Part shown: one piece after another, positions 15,777 to 26,539 of the stretch
How the letters are laid out: each line of letters begins with the position of its first letter
Position numbering within the stretch: the stretch's first letter is position 1
Assembly: GCA_017312345.1 (NCBI GenBank)
Contig: BLAA01000001.1
Span: forward strand, 1,116,001 to 1,180,000
DNA: 64,000 nt
Source of the DNA: Candidatus Denitrolinea symbiosum
GTDB lineage: Bacteria; Chloroflexota; Anaerolineae; Anaerolineales; Villigracilaceae
Direction of reading: 5' to 3'
Notes under the pieces: generated by a model
What the model was told of the DNA's origin: nothing
What the model saw: only the letters and a program-made list of their open reading frames with translations
Databases searched by the model: none
Program-made: the position numbers and the translations under genes

Positions 15777-16100
15777 TTATTGCCTGATCATCGTCAGCAG
15801 CATTTTGAACTGCTTCACAGCGCGCAGCGCGTGGGGGATATTCGCGGGCATGACGATGGCGTCGCCCGCGGACAGGGCGTGGGGAACGTCCGCGAGACGC
15901 ACCTCCGCCTCCCCGTCCAGGATGTGGACGAGGGCGTCGTAGGGCGCGGTGTGTTCGCTCAGTTCCTGGTCGGCGTCGAAGGCGAAGAGCGTCACGTTGC
16001 CGGCGTCCGCTTTGACGATCTGGCGGCTGACGACCGAGCCTTCCTGGTACGCGGCCAGGTCGGCGAGTGTAAGGACTTGGGATTTTGGGGCTGTAGCCAT
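15777..16100 (-). CDS. Cupin domain protein
   Basis: A 107-residue single cupin beta-barrel. The motif ELSEHTAPYDALVHILDGEAE carries a partial cupin motif 1 (His, Glu), and VMPANIPHALR the motif 2. Small cupins of this type act as sugar-phosphate isomerases, dioxygenases or ligand sensors; which one cannot be told. The ATG at 16100 follows an AAAAGGA ribosome site. It is separated from the peptidase upstream only by 38 bp on the same strand, so they may share a transcript. Confidence 0.8.
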   Translation of the reverse strand: MATAPKSQVLTLADLAAYQEGSVVSRQIVKADAGNVTLFAFDADQELSEHTAPYDALVHILDGEAEVRLADVPHALSAGDAIVMPANIPHALRAVKQFKMLLTMIRQ

Positions 16101-16138
16101 GGTTGATTTTCCTTTTGGAAGAAATCCGCTTTTTATAG

Positions 16139-18163
16139 TTAGCGTACTTCAATCGAATAACTTGCCAGGTTGCGCGTGAAGCGCGTGACGCCGGCGACGA
16201 TGAGCGTGGCCGAGTCGCCGGGCTGGAGTTCCAGCGGGATTTCCATGGTCTGGTCGGCGGCTGTCTCGACGGGCTGGACCGTGATCTTTCCGTTCCGCTC
16301 CACGACCAGGGCGAGACGGAAGGTCTGCCGCAGGACGTTTTCGACGCGGGCGAATCCTTCGCTCACCCAGCCGCCGTCGCCCGACTCGAAGTCTTCGGAG
16401 TAGCCGATGGCGTCAATCGTCACGTCGTCGAGCAGGAGGCCCTCGCCGTTGAGCGCCGCGTCGGTGATGTACTCGAAGCGGATCTGGATCTTCTTTCCCG
16501 CGTAGGCGGACAGGTCCACTTCCTCCTGAATCCAGTCGTTGGATTTGCCGGTGTAGCCCCAGCCGTAGGCGTTGCCCTGCGGATTCTTGTCTGTGCCGGA
16601 GGGCGTCTTGAGGATCGTCCAGCTTTGGCCGTTTTCGGAGACTTCGAGGTTGAGGTAGTCCCAGTTCTCCTCGATGTCGAACCAGGTCCAATAAGAGAGC
16701 GTGACCGGGCCGCTGACGCCGGTAAGGTCGAACTCGCGGGTGAGGGTCATGTCCGACTCGTCGCCGCGATTCGACCAGAAGTGGGCTTTGCCCGAATGCG
16801 GGCTCACAGGCAGGAGCGGGACAGCGGTGGAACCTTCGAAGCGGAGGGTGTGCGCGCCGGCGCAGGCGACCTTGATATAGTCCACGCCGTATTGGTGGAC
16901 GGTACGTTTGAAGGGCGCGGCGGGGCAGGCGGAAACGACGTCGGTCGGTCGCGTTTTCGGCGCGTCGGGATAGTTGTAGTAGTAGAAGCGCCCGTCGCCC
17001 ACGGTCTTGTCCATCACGTACATCGCGGTCGCCCAATCGAGGTACACGTCGTCCGCGTTGACAAGGTCGCCCGTCAGCGGGTCGGCGATGTTGAGGGACG
17101 CGAGGGTATCGTCCACGCTGGGCAGGTCGTTTTCAGGGTTGGCGGTGAGGGCTTTGGTGGCGTCTTCGCCAAAGCGGTCCAGGAAATAAGTCAGGTAGAG
17201 GAAACTAAGTCCGTAATGCGCGCCGAAATCGGGCGAGTTGGCGTCGGCCCAGTCGTTCAATTGCAGGTCCGGGCTTTGCGCGTAGATTCGGTCCGCGAAG
17301 CCGACATCGTAGCCGTTGATGAACGCGCCGACCTCGGCGAAGCCTTCGTTGATCCAGGATACGTCGTTGCGGTCGGAGGCGAACTGGATCATGTGGACGA
17401 ATTCGTGCGCCAGCGCGGAATAGGTGTACTCATCGGCCAGGTTCTGCGAAGCGCCCAGCACGTACATCTCGTGACCGTTGGAGAATTCGCGCACGGCGGG
17501 GTTATAAGAATCGGCCGAGGAGAAATATCCCGCCACTGTGTGGCCGATGTTGTCGGCGTATACCACGTAAATGTGCGGGTCGCCGTCCACGCCGGGCGTC
17601 CATTCGCTGCCGAAGAACTCTCGGTCTTTGGGATAGATCTTCTCTTCAAAAGTATCCATCAGGCGTTTCAGGTCGTCCATGTTCACGTCGCGTGGACGCT
17701 CCGCCCAAAAATAGGTGTGGGGCGTGATGTAGAGCAGCTCCGCTTCGATCTGGAAATTCTCGTCGGTGTTGGAATTGGAGATCCAGAACTTCTGCTTGTC
17801 GCCGACTTTCGGCGGGACGGCGGGCGGGTCGAGCGTCTCCGGCACGTTGCAGATTCCCTTGAGACGGCAGGCGAGTTCGTAGGGATCGCTCTCAGGGATG
17901 ACGGCCGTTTCCAGCGTCGCGCGCGTCGCGTTCGAGATGCTTTCCGCGGGCGGGCGCGCCAGCGTCGGCTCCACGCTCGGAATGTCGTTATCGGGCAATT
18001 CGAATGTCGGTAAAACGGGGATGCTGGTCTTGATCCGCTCATAGGCGACCACGCCGGCCGCGCCCAGGATCAGGACGCAGGCGCAGCAGACCGCGAGGAT
18101 CACGCCGACTCCGATCAAGACGGCCCTGCTTCCGTTCGAATTTCTAGAGGGGGTTTCTGTCAT
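16139..18163 (-). CDS. Membrane-anchored zinc metallopeptidase, immune-inhibitor-A-like
   Basis: A 674-residue protein with an uncleaved N-terminal membrane segment (about residues 15-41) and a large extracellular part. The HExxH zinc motif is HEFVH (His253, Glu254, His257), with a third ligand likely at Glu273 in INEGFAE. The C-terminal half has a YWTWFDIEENWDYLNLEVS segment, as in beta-sandwich domains of M6 immune inhibitor A peptidases. Likely a surface or secreted protease. Start ATG at 18163 follows GGAGAACCC. Confidence 0.75.
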   Translation of the reverse strand: MTETPSRNSNGSRAVLIGVGVILAVCCACVLILGAAGVVAYERIKTSIPVLPTFELPDNDIPSVEPTLARPPAESISNATRATLETAVIPESDPYELACRLKGICNVPETLDPPAVPPKVGDKQKFWISNSNTDENFQIEAELLYITPHTYFWAERPRDVNMDDLKRLMDTFEEKIYPKDREFFGSEWTPGVDGDPHIYVVYADNIGHTVAGYFSSADSYNPAVREFSNGHEMYVLGASQNLADEYTYSALAHEFVHMIQFASDRNDVSWINEGFAEVGAFINGYDVGFADRIYAQSPDLQLNDWADANSPDFGAHYGLSFLYLTYFLDRFGEDATKALTANPENDLPSVDDTLASLNIADPLTGDLVNADDVYLDWATAMYVMDKTVGDGRFYYYNYPDAPKTRPTDVVSACPAAPFKRTVHQYGVDYIKVACAGAHTLRFEGSTAVPLLPVSPHSGKAHFWSNRGDESDMTLTREFDLTGVSGPVTLSYWTWFDIEENWDYLNLEVSENGQSWTILKTPSGTDKNPQGNAYGWGYTGKSNDWIQEEVDLSAYAGKKIQIRFEYITDAALNGEGLLLDDVTIDAIGYSEDFESGDGGWVSEGFARVENVLRQTFRLALVVERNGKITVQPVETAADQTMEIPLELQPGDSATLIVAGVTRFTRNLASYSIEVR

Positions 18164-18209
18164 GGGTTCTCCAAAAAATAAAGTCGCCCCGACGAGGGCG
18201 CGGATGTAA

Positions 18210-18241
18210 AAGTAGAGCGAGATGATTCTCGCTCTACTTGA
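18210..18241 (-). terminator. Terminator of clpC
   Basis: On the reverse strand, just after the clpC stop, AAGTAGAGCGAGA, loop ATCA and TCTCGCTCTACTT form a 13-bp stem followed by a short T-run (TTTACAT). Confidence 0.75.
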
Positions 18242-18245
18242 TTGG

Positions 18246-20726
<2,481 letters not shown>

Positions 20727-20779
20727 AGTGGGGTCCTCCGTGTGGCGCAAATTGGCAATTTGCGCTGCCACATGGCGAC

Positions 20780-20807
20780 ATTATAACAAACCCCCCTTCA
20801 AGGGGTT
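20780..20807 (-). promoter_or_regulatory. clpC -10 box and overlapping palindrome
   Basis: The reverse strand has TATAAT at 20785-20780, about 50 bases before the clpC start. Directly upstream is an inverted repeat AACCCC (20789-20794) / GGGGTT (20802-20807), positioned between the -35 and -10 regions. It is well placed for a repressor operator. It is not the CIRCE sequence and has no recognised match; assignment as an operator is tentative. Confidence 0.35.
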
Positions 20808-21210
20808 ATTTGAAAGACATAAAAAGAACGTTAGAGAGCGCTTTGAAATTCCGTTTTGGATACGGATGGCGCGGATTTCACGGGAAGACCCAGGAAAAAA
20901 TCCGCGCGCACTGTGAAATCCGTGTTCAACAAGCATGAAAACCAGATTAGACTCCTTCGGAAATAATTTTGGCTCTTCCGTTTTTAACGGGAAATTTCCT
21001 TTTAACACGAAGGGTCACGACTCACAGGGCGCTTCGCGGAGTCTACAAAGGAAAATCCTGTGAGATAGGCGCGGCTTCACCCTTTGTGCGCCTTTGTGTT
21101 TGGTTTTTTTCTGTTAATTGCAGGAGAGCCATAATTTTCCTGCCGCCTGACGCCTGCCGCCTGACACTTGGAACTTGAAACCTGATAAAATACGTCCAAC
21201 CGTAAATCCT
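20808..21210. other. Repeat-rich intergenic region between clpC and the ECF sigma gene
   Basis: This 400-bp stretch shows no credible gene. It contains degenerate copies of several dispersed word families: a GCGGATTTCAC (20870-20880) / GTGAAATCCG (20913-20922) inverted pair, a 'CCTTTGTGCGCCTTTGTGTTTGG' style run near 21078-21100, and a 'CTGCCGCCTGACGCCTGCCGCCTGA' style run near 21141-21165. An AT-rich GATAAAAT near 21184-21191 may be the -10 of the sigma gene. Confidence 0.5.
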
Positions 21211-21822
21211 ATGAACGAACCCGCCCTCATCCTCGACGCCCAACGCGGCGACCTCGATTCCTTCAACACCCTCGTCCTCCACTACCAGGACATGGTCTTC
21301 AACGCGGCCCTCCGCATCCTCGGCGACGAAGACGCGGCCGCGGACGCTTCGCAGGAAGCCTTTATCTCCGCCTTCCGCTCGGTCAACTCCTATCGCGGCG
21401 GGTCGTTCAAAGCCTGGCTGCTGCGCATCGTGACGAACGCCTGCTACGACGAACTCCGCCGCCAGAAACGCCGTCCGACCACGCCCCTCGAACCCGAAAC
21501 CGAAGACGGCGAAGAGATGGATTCCCCGCGCTGGCTGGCCGACCCCAACCTGGGTCCCGAACAGCAAATGGACGCCGACGAACTGGAACACGCCATCCAA
21601 CACTGCCTCGACGCCCTCCCGACCGAATTCCGCGCCGTCGTCGTCATGGCCGACGTCGAAGGCCTCGACTACGCCGAAGTCGCCGCGGCCGTCCGCGCGC
21701 CGCTCGGCACCGTCAAGAGCCGCATCGCCCGCGCCCGCCTGCGCCTGCGCGACTGCCTGCAATCCTTCGCGGAACTTTTACCCGCCGCGTTCCGTCTCAA
21801 TACTAACGAGGCAAGCGCATGA
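21211..21822 (+). CDS. ECF RNA polymerase sigma factor
   Basis: A 203-residue extracytoplasmic-function sigma factor. Region 2 (about residues 10-80; DAAADASQEAFISAFRSV is the 2.2-2.3 stretch) and region 4 (about 135-185; LGTVKSRIARARLRLRD is the helix-turn-helix) are both present, joined by an acidic linker. The ATG at 21211 was chosen because the upstream in-frame codons lie in repeat DNA. It overlaps by four bases the gene for a membrane protein that is probably its anti-sigma factor. Confidence 0.9.
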   Translation: MNEPALILDAQRGDLDSFNTLVLHYQDMVFNAALRILGDEDAAADASQEAFISAFRSVNSYRGGSFKAWLLRIVTNACYDELRRQKRRPTTPLEPETEDGEEMDSPRWLADPNLGPEQQMDADELEHAIQHCLDALPTEFRAVVVMADVEGLDYAEVAAAVRAPLGTVKSRIARARLRLRDCLQSFAELLPAAFRLNTNEASA

Positions 21823-22460
21823 ACCCACGCGACATCGAACAACTCTCCGAATTTCTCGACGGACGGCTGAAGCCGTCCGCTTCCGCGCGTCTCGAATCCC
21901 GCCTCGCATCCGAACCTGAGCTGGTCTCCGCGCTGGACGGGATGCGCGAATCCCGCGCGCTGCTCCGCCGCATGCCCAAACGCCGCGCTCCGCGCAACTT
22001 CACGTTGACTCCCAAAATGGTGGGACTCAAACCGCCCCTGCCGCGCGCCTATCCCATCCTGCGGTTCGCCACTGTTGCCGCGGCGTTCCTGTTCGCGGTC
22101 TCCTTCATCCGCATCGGGTCGGGCGCCCTCGGCGCGGCCCAGCCTGCCGCCGAGCCAGCAGCCTTCAGCGCGGAAGCGATCACCGACGAGGCGCCGCTCC
22201 TGGCCGCGGCGCCCGGGCCCGGGGAGGAACCCGTCACCCCCGCGCCGGACGCCGGGTCCGGGCAGGAACTCGCCACTCCCGCGCCTGAAGAATACCGCTC
22301 AGCGGAACCGCCTCCCATGGCGAAAACCGCGGGCGAACCGGCCCCTGCCCCGCCCCTCCTCACCAACTGGCAGCTCGCGTTCGCGGCCATCGCTGTCCTC
22401 GGCGCGGCGGCCATGCTTCTGCTCCGCCGGCTGGCCGCGCGCAAATGGCGGGAAAAATAA
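21819..22460 (+). CDS. Membrane anti-sigma factor-like protein
   Basis: A 213-residue protein. Its N-terminus (MNPRDIEQLSEFLDGRL...ARLESRLASEPELVSAL) resembles the alpha-helical sigma-binding region of anti-sigma factors, but without the zinc HxxxCxxC signature. One membrane segment lies near residues 77-95, and a second at the C-terminus (about 183-205), with a Pro/Ala/Glu-rich extracellular region between. Being encoded directly after, and overlapping, an ECF sigma gene, it probably holds that sigma factor at the membrane until a surface signal releases it. Confidence 0.7.
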   Translation: MNPRDIEQLSEFLDGRLKPSASARLESRLASEPELVSALDGMRESRALLRRMPKRRAPRNFTLTPKMVGLKPPLPRAYPILRFATVAAAFLFAVSFIRIGSGALGAAQPAAEPAAFSAEAITDEAPLLAAAPGPGEEPVTPAPDAGSGQELATPAPEEYRSAEPPPMAKTAGEPAPAPPLLTNWQLAFAAIAVLGAAAMLLLRRLAARKWREK

Positions 22461-22508
22461 GCGCCCGGCTTCGGAAACCGCCAGACTTCCGAAGCCTTTT
22501 GAATCCCA

Positions 22509-22997
22509 ATGGCTCTCACCCAGGTCAACTTCTGCCCGCAATGCGGGAATCCGCTCGTCACTGAACAGCGCTTCGGCAAGCCCCATCGCGTCTGCGCTTC
22601 GTGCGGATGGATCTACTTCGCCGACCCGAAAGTGGCCGCGGCTGTGCTGGTCGAACAGGAGGGACGCGTCCTCCTCGTCCGCCGCGTGAACGAACCCTTC
22701 CGCGGCTTATGGACCCTGCCCGCGGGCTTCGTGGACGCGGAGGAAGACCCCGCGCGGGCAGCCGCTCGGGAATGTCTGGAGGAGACCGGCCTCGTCGTCC
22801 GCGTGACGCGGACGCTGGAGGTGGTCGCGGGCCGCGAGCATCCGCGCGGCGCCGACTTCGTCATCGTCTACGCCGCGGAAGTCGAGTCGGGCGTCCTCCA
22901 CGCCGCGGACGACGCGGACAAGGCCGGGTGGTTTGAAATGTCCGACCTGCCGCCGCTGGCTTTCCTGGCGACGAAAAGGATTCTCAAACAGGAGTGA
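22509..22997 (+). CDS. NUDIX hydrolase with N-terminal zinc ribbon
   Basis: A 162-residue protein. The N-terminal FCPQCGNPL...HRVCASCGWIYF is a four-cysteine zinc ribbon, and the NUDIX box (G-x5-E-x7-REUxEExGU) starts at GFVDAEEDP and ends at ECLEETGL (about residues 75-97). Zinc-ribbon NUDIX proteins resemble NADH pyrophosphatases, but the NudC-specific C-terminal motif is not evident, so the nucleotide substrate is open. It lies 48 bp after the anti-sigma gene and could be co-transcribed. A bidirectional hairpin follows. Confidence 0.85.
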   Translation: MALTQVNFCPQCGNPLVTEQRFGKPHRVCASCGWIYFADPKVAAAVLVEQEGRVLLVRRVNEPFRGLWTLPAGFVDAEEDPARAAARECLEETGLVVRVTRTLEVVAGREHPRGADFVIVYAAEVESGVLHAADDADKAGWFEMSDLPPLAFLATKRILKQE

Positions 22998-23061
22998 CGC
23001 CAAGGTGCCGCGCGCGATTCACTTTCACGGCAGTTTAGGTCTCTTTAGAAACGATTTTCAG

Positions 23062-23092
23062 AACCCCGTTTTTTTAAGGAAGCGGGGTTTTC
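23062..23092 (+). terminator. Hairpin terminator after the NUDIX gene
   Basis: AACCCCG and CGGGGTT form a 7-bp stem around an AT-rich loop (TTTTTTTAAGGAAG region), followed by TTCTT. Modest strength. Confidence 0.5.
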
Positions 23093-23098
23093 TTATGC

Positions 23099-23104
23099 TA
23101 CAAT
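23099..23104 (+). promoter_or_regulatory. -10 box for a leaderless Memo-like gene
   Basis: TATGC followed by TACAAT is an extended -10 box; seven bases later comes the ATG at 23112. No Shine-Dalgarno sequence is present, so the start site is expected at or just before ATG. Confidence 0.5.
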
Positions 23105-23111
23105 ATTTTTG

Positions 23112-23975
23112 ATGACCCTCACCGACATTCGCCCCTCGCCGATTGCCGGGACCTGGTACGAAGGCGACCCGGTCCGACTCGCCCGCGCGGTGGACGCGTA
23201 CCTCGACGCGGCGCGCCTCCCCGCGCTGGATGGAGAGATCGTCGCCGTCATCGCGCCGCACGCCGGGCATCGTTACAGCGGACCGGTCGCGGGCTACGCC
23301 TTCGCCCCGCTGCGCGGCCGGACCTTCGAGCGCGTGGCCGTCGTCTCGCCTTTTCACAACTTCGACGTTCATCCGCTCCTCGTCGCCGCGCACTCCGCGT
23401 ATTCCACCCCGCTGGGCGAGATCGCTGTGGACAAAGAGTCCCTGCTCGAATTGGACGTGGTCCTGAAATCTGAACTGGGATTCGGCCTGACGCCCATCGC
23501 CCGCGACCGCGAACACTCCCTCGAAATCGAACTGCCCTTCCTCCAGCGCGCGTTGACCGGCGGCTTCAGCCTCGTCCCGGTGATGATCCGCGGCCAGGAA
23601 CCCGCCGTCGCCCGCGGGCTTGGACTCGCGCTCGCGCAGGTACTTAAAGACAAAAACGCCCTGCTCGTCGCCAGCACGGACCTGTCCCATTTTTACGACC
23701 AGCAGACGGCGAACCGTCTCGACGCGGAAATGCTCAAGCGCTTTGAATCCTTCCAGCCCGAGAAAATCTTCGAGGCGGAACGCACGGGCAAAGGCTTCGC
23801 CTGCGGACACGCCGCCGTCGCAGCCGTACTGCACGCGGCCCGCGAACTCGGCGCGGACAAGGTACAGGTTCTTCATCACGCCACCTCCGGCGATGTGACC
23901 GGGGACTTCAGCCAGGTGGTGGGCTACGGCGCGGCAGTGGTTTTAAAGCCTGCAACCCAATCTCCCCAGTTATAA
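23112..23975 (+). CDS. AmmeMemoRadiSam system protein B (Memo-like)
   Basis: A 287-residue Memo-family protein, related to class III extradiol dioxygenases. The APHAGHRYSG (about residues 43-52), SPFHN and DLSHFY segments provide the family's conserved histidines. In bacteria the family usually goes with an AMMECR1 protein and a radical SAM enzyme, neither of which is in this window, so the function is unknown. The start is ATG at 23112; a TTG one codon earlier is less likely. The stop codon TAA lies inside the -10 box of priA. Confidence 0.85.
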   Translation: MTLTDIRPSPIAGTWYEGDPVRLARAVDAYLDAARLPALDGEIVAVIAPHAGHRYSGPVAGYAFAPLRGRTFERVAVVSPFHNFDVHPLLVAAHSAYSTPLGEIAVDKESLLELDVVLKSELGFGLTPIARDREHSLEIELPFLQRALTGGFSLVPVMIRGQEPAVARGLGLALAQVLKDKNALLVASTDLSHFYDQQTANRLDAEMLKRFESFQPEKIFEAERTGKGFACGHAAVAAVLHAARELGADKVQVLHHATSGDVTGDFSQVVGYGAAVVLKPATQSPQL

Positions 23976-23976
23976 T
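23971..23976 (+). promoter_or_regulatory. -10 box for a leaderless priA transcript
   Basis: TATAAT is followed by exactly six bases (CATCCC) and then the priA ATG. The box overlaps the stop codon of the preceding gene. There is no ribosome binding site. Confidence 0.55.
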
Positions 23977-23982
23977 CATCCC

Positions 23983-26508
23983 ATGTTCGCGCGTCTCGCC
24001 GTCAACCTGCCCGCCGTGAGCGGGATGTTCGATTACGCCATCCCCGATGAACTCGCGGGCCAGGTCGGGGTCGGATGCCTGGTCACCGCGCCGTTTGGGA
24101 ATCAGACCGTGCAGGGCGTGGTGATGGAATTGACGGACGCGCCCTCCGTCGCGGAGACGCGTCCGCTCGAGTCCCTGCTCGACCCCGTCCCCGTGTTGAC
24201 TACCCCGCAGATCGAACTTGCAAAGTGGATGTCCGCGCATTACCTGCAACCGCTCGCCGCCGTCGTTGGAATGATGCTGCCAGCGGGACTGAGCCAGCAG
24301 GCGGACGTGCTTTACCAACTTGTGGAGGGAAGACCGGAGACGGAAGACCGTCCCCCGTCCCCCGTCCACGATCAGGTCGCGGACCGTCTCATCAAACTGC
24401 TCCACGAGCGCGGCCCCCTGCGCGGGAGGCAGATAGACCGTCACCTCACGAAAGTGGACTGGCGCAAGTCGGCCGACTGGCTGGTCAAACGCGGCGTCCT
24501 GCGCAGGCAATCCATCCTGCCGCCGCCGCGCGTCCGCCCGAAGTTCGTCCGCGTGGCGCAGTTGGCGGTCACGCCCGCCGAGGCGGAGGCGGCCATGCCC
24601 AGCCTCGGCGCGAAGCAGACGTTGGCGCGTCGTCAGGCCGCGCTGCGCTTTCTCGTCCGCGCGGTGGACGCGGTGAACGTCTCGTGGGTCTACGCCGAGA
24701 GCGGATGCAATCTTGCCGACCTGGAGATCCTCGAAGAGCGCGGGTTGATCCGCCTGTTCGAGTCGGAGATTTTTCGTGATCCGTTGGAGAGAGTGGAAAA
24801 GAGAACAGAGAACAGAGGACTGGAGAGCAGCGAAGTGACTCTGACGCAGGAGCAGGAAGCCGCGCTGGAAGAAATTACCGCCGCATTGACTGCTCTCCGC
24901 TCTCCGCTCTCTAACAACTTTCTTCTCCACGGCGTCACCGGTTCCGGCAAGACCGAAATCTACATCCGCGCTGCGCAGGAAACCATCAAGCGCGAAAAAC
25001 AGGTCATCGTCCTCGTGCCGGAGATCGCGCTGACCCCGCAGATCGTCCGCCGGTTTCTGGCGCGCTTCCCCGGGCAGGTGGGACTGGTCCACTCGAAACT
25101 TTCGGAGGGCGAGCGCTACGACACCTGGCGGCGCGCCCGCGAGGGCAAACTTAAGATCGTCATCGGGCCGCGTTCGGCGTTGTTCGCGCCGCTTCCGAAC
25201 ATCGGCCTCATCGTCGCGGACGAGTGTCACGACGCCTCGTACTATCAATCCGAGCCGCCGTTCTATCATGCTGTGACCAGCGCGCAGGAATACGCGCGTC
25301 TATGCGGCGCGGTCTTCGTGATGGGATCGGCCACGCCGACAATCGAGCAGCGGTTTAATTCGACCCCCCTCCAACTCCCCCCATTTTCTTCAAAAATGGG
25401 GGGAGACGGAGAGGGGGGACTATCCCGCCTCCTCTCCCTCCCGCAGCGCGTCGCCGATTCGCAACTGCCTCCCGTCTCCATCGTGGACATGCGCGCGGAA
25501 TTGAAGTCGGGCAACCGCGGCATCTTCAGCCGCGCCCTGTCCGAAGCCCTGGCGGAGACTCTCTCGCGCGGCGAGCAGGCCATCCTGTTCCTCAACCGCC
25601 GCGGCACGGCCACTTACGTTTTTTGTCGGGATTGCGGGACGACGCTGAAATGTCCCAATTGCGACACGCCGCTCACCTATCACACAGACCTGCGCGACGC
25701 CCGTCGCCCGTCACCCGACACTCTCCTCTGTCACCGCTGCGGTTACACGCGCAACATGCCGAAGAAGTGCGCCGTCTGCGGGAGCGCGCAGATCCGCCAA
25801 TATGGACTCGGCAGCGAAAAAGTGGAGAGCGAAACGCAGGCCATGTTCCCGCAGGCGCGGACTCTCCGCTGGGATTGGGAGACGACGCGCCAGAAGGACG
25901 CGCACGAGATCATTCTGACGCACTTCGCGAATCACCAGGCCGATGTGTTGATCGGGACTCAAATGCTGGCGAAGGGACTCGACCTGCCGCTGGTGACTCT
26001 CGTCGGCATCGTCCTCGCGGACGTGGGACTCAACCTCCCCGATCCCTTCGCCTCCGAACGCACCTTCCAACTGCTGACCCAGGTGGCGGGCCGCGCGGGA
26101 CGTTCGGCGCGCGGCGGGCAGGCGATCCTGCAAACGTTCGCGCCCGATCATTACGTGATCCAGTCCGCGGCGCGGCACGACGTGGACGGGTTCCAGAAAC
26201 TCGAGGCGGAGTACCGCCGTCAGTTGGGCTACCCGCCGTTCGGACGCGCGGCGCGGCTGGAGTTCCGTCACCGCGACGCGGCGAGGGCGGAGTCCGAGGC
26301 GAAGCGCGTCCTGCAAATCCTCGCGGGGAAGATCGAAGCGGAGCGCCGCACGCAAACCGTCGCCTCGGCTGTTCCGTGTTTCTTCGCGAAGATGGACGGG
26401 TGGTATCGCTGGCAGGTCCTCCTGCGCGGGCCGGATCCCGTCTCGTTGCTGCGCGGCCTGCGCCTGGATGAATGGCGGGTTGAAACGGAACCGATTAGTT
26501 TGTTATAA
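23983..26508 (+). CDS. priA: Primosomal replication restart helicase PriA
   Basis: An 841-residue 3'-5' helicase that reloads the replisome at stalled forks. It has an N-terminal 3'-DNA-binding domain, winged helix, Walker A GVTGSGKTE (about 315-323), motif II ADECHD, the eight-cysteine zinc cluster (CRDCGTTLKCPNC ... CHRCG ... CAVCG, about 549-605) and conserved VGIVLADVGLNLPD. Motif II is DECH instead of the common DEEH. Three stretches of repeat DNA are translated in frame: near residues 114-131 (24327-24372), 267-310 (24785-24912) and 461-481 (25366-25425). All fall in interdomain linkers. Confidence 0.93.
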   Translation: MFARLAVNLPAVSGMFDYAIPDELAGQVGVGCLVTAPFGNQTVQGVVMELTDAPSVAETRPLESLLDPVPVLTTPQIELAKWMSAHYLQPLAAVVGMMLPAGLSQQADVLYQLVEGRPETEDRPPSPVHDQVADRLIKLLHERGPLRGRQIDRHLTKVDWRKSADWLVKRGVLRRQSILPPPRVRPKFVRVAQLAVTPAEAEAAMPSLGAKQTLARRQAALRFLVRAVDAVNVSWVYAESGCNLADLEILEERGLIRLFESEIFRDPLERVEKRTENRGLESSEVTLTQEQEAALEEITAALTALRSPLSNNFLLHGVTGSGKTEIYIRAAQETIKREKQVIVLVPEIALTPQIVRRFLARFPGQVGLVHSKLSEGERYDTWRRAREGKLKIVIGPRSALFAPLPNIGLIVADECHDASYYQSEPPFYHAVTSAQEYARLCGAVFVMGSATPTIEQRFNSTPLQLPPFSSKMGGDGEGGLSRLLSLPQRVADSQLPPVSIVDMRAELKSGNRGIFSRALSEALAETLSRGEQAILFLNRRGTATYVFCRDCGTTLKCPNCDTPLTYHTDLRDARRPSPDTLLCHRCGYTRNMPKKCAVCGSAQIRQYGLGSEKVESETQAMFPQARTLRWDWETTRQKDAHEIILTHFANHQADVLIGTQMLAKGLDLPLVTLVGIVLADVGLNLPDPFASERTFQLLTQVAGRAGRSARGGQAILQTFAPDHYVIQSAARHDVDGFQKLEAEYRRQLGYPPFGRAARLEFRHRDAARAESEAKRVLQILAGKIEAERRTQTVASAVPCFFAKMDGWYRWQVLLRGPDPVSLLRGLRLDEWRVETEPISLL
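24327..24372. repeat. Repeat-derived in-frame insert 1 in priA
   Basis: The DNA is built of GGAAGACCGGAGACGGAAG followed by its rough complement CCGTCCCCCGTCCCCCGTCC, giving an inverted repeat. It encodes a Pro/Glu/Arg-rich linker between the 3'-binding domain and the winged helix. Confidence 0.6.
24785..24912. repeat. Repeat-derived in-frame insert 2 in priA
   Basis: GAGAACAGAGAACAGAGG / GGAGAGCAG on one side and CTGCTCTCCGCTCTCCGC on the other form an imperfect inverted pair around about 60 bases of helicase Q-motif sequence (LTQEQEAALEE). The same words occur at 49266-49334. Confidence 0.55.
25366..25425. repeat. Repeat-derived in-frame insert 3 in priA
   Basis: CTCCCCCCATTTT / AAAATGGGGGGAG is a near-perfect 13-bp palindrome with a short loop, flanked by CCCCCCTCC and GGAGAGGGGGG. 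It encodes residues about 461-481 (PLQLPPFSSKMGGDGEG) between helicase lobes 1 and 2, absent from typical PriA sequences as far as I recall. Confidence 0.65.
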
Positions 26509-26509
26509 T
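26480..26509 (+). promoter_or_regulatory. Sigma-70 type promoter of the DUF6159-PRT-Crp operon
   Basis: TTGAAA (26480-26485), an 18-bp spacer and TATAAT (26504-26509). This is the best promoter in the window. Transcription would start near 26516. The -10 box overlaps the priA stop codon. Confidence 0.75.
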
Positions 26510-26511
26510 GG

Positions 26512-26527
26512 TGTAACTTAAGTCACA
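26512..26527 (+). promoter_or_regulatory. Crp-type operator over the start site of the Crp operon
   Basis: TGTAACTTAAGTCACA is a 16-bp dyad, one mismatch from TGTGA-N6-TCACA. It is centred near +4 relative to the inferred start, a position where binding blocks transcription, so autorepression by the Crp-family protein encoded third in the operon is likely. It lies directly before the AAAGGAG ribosome site. Confidence 0.6.
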
Positions 26528-26539
26528 AAGGAGACGCCA

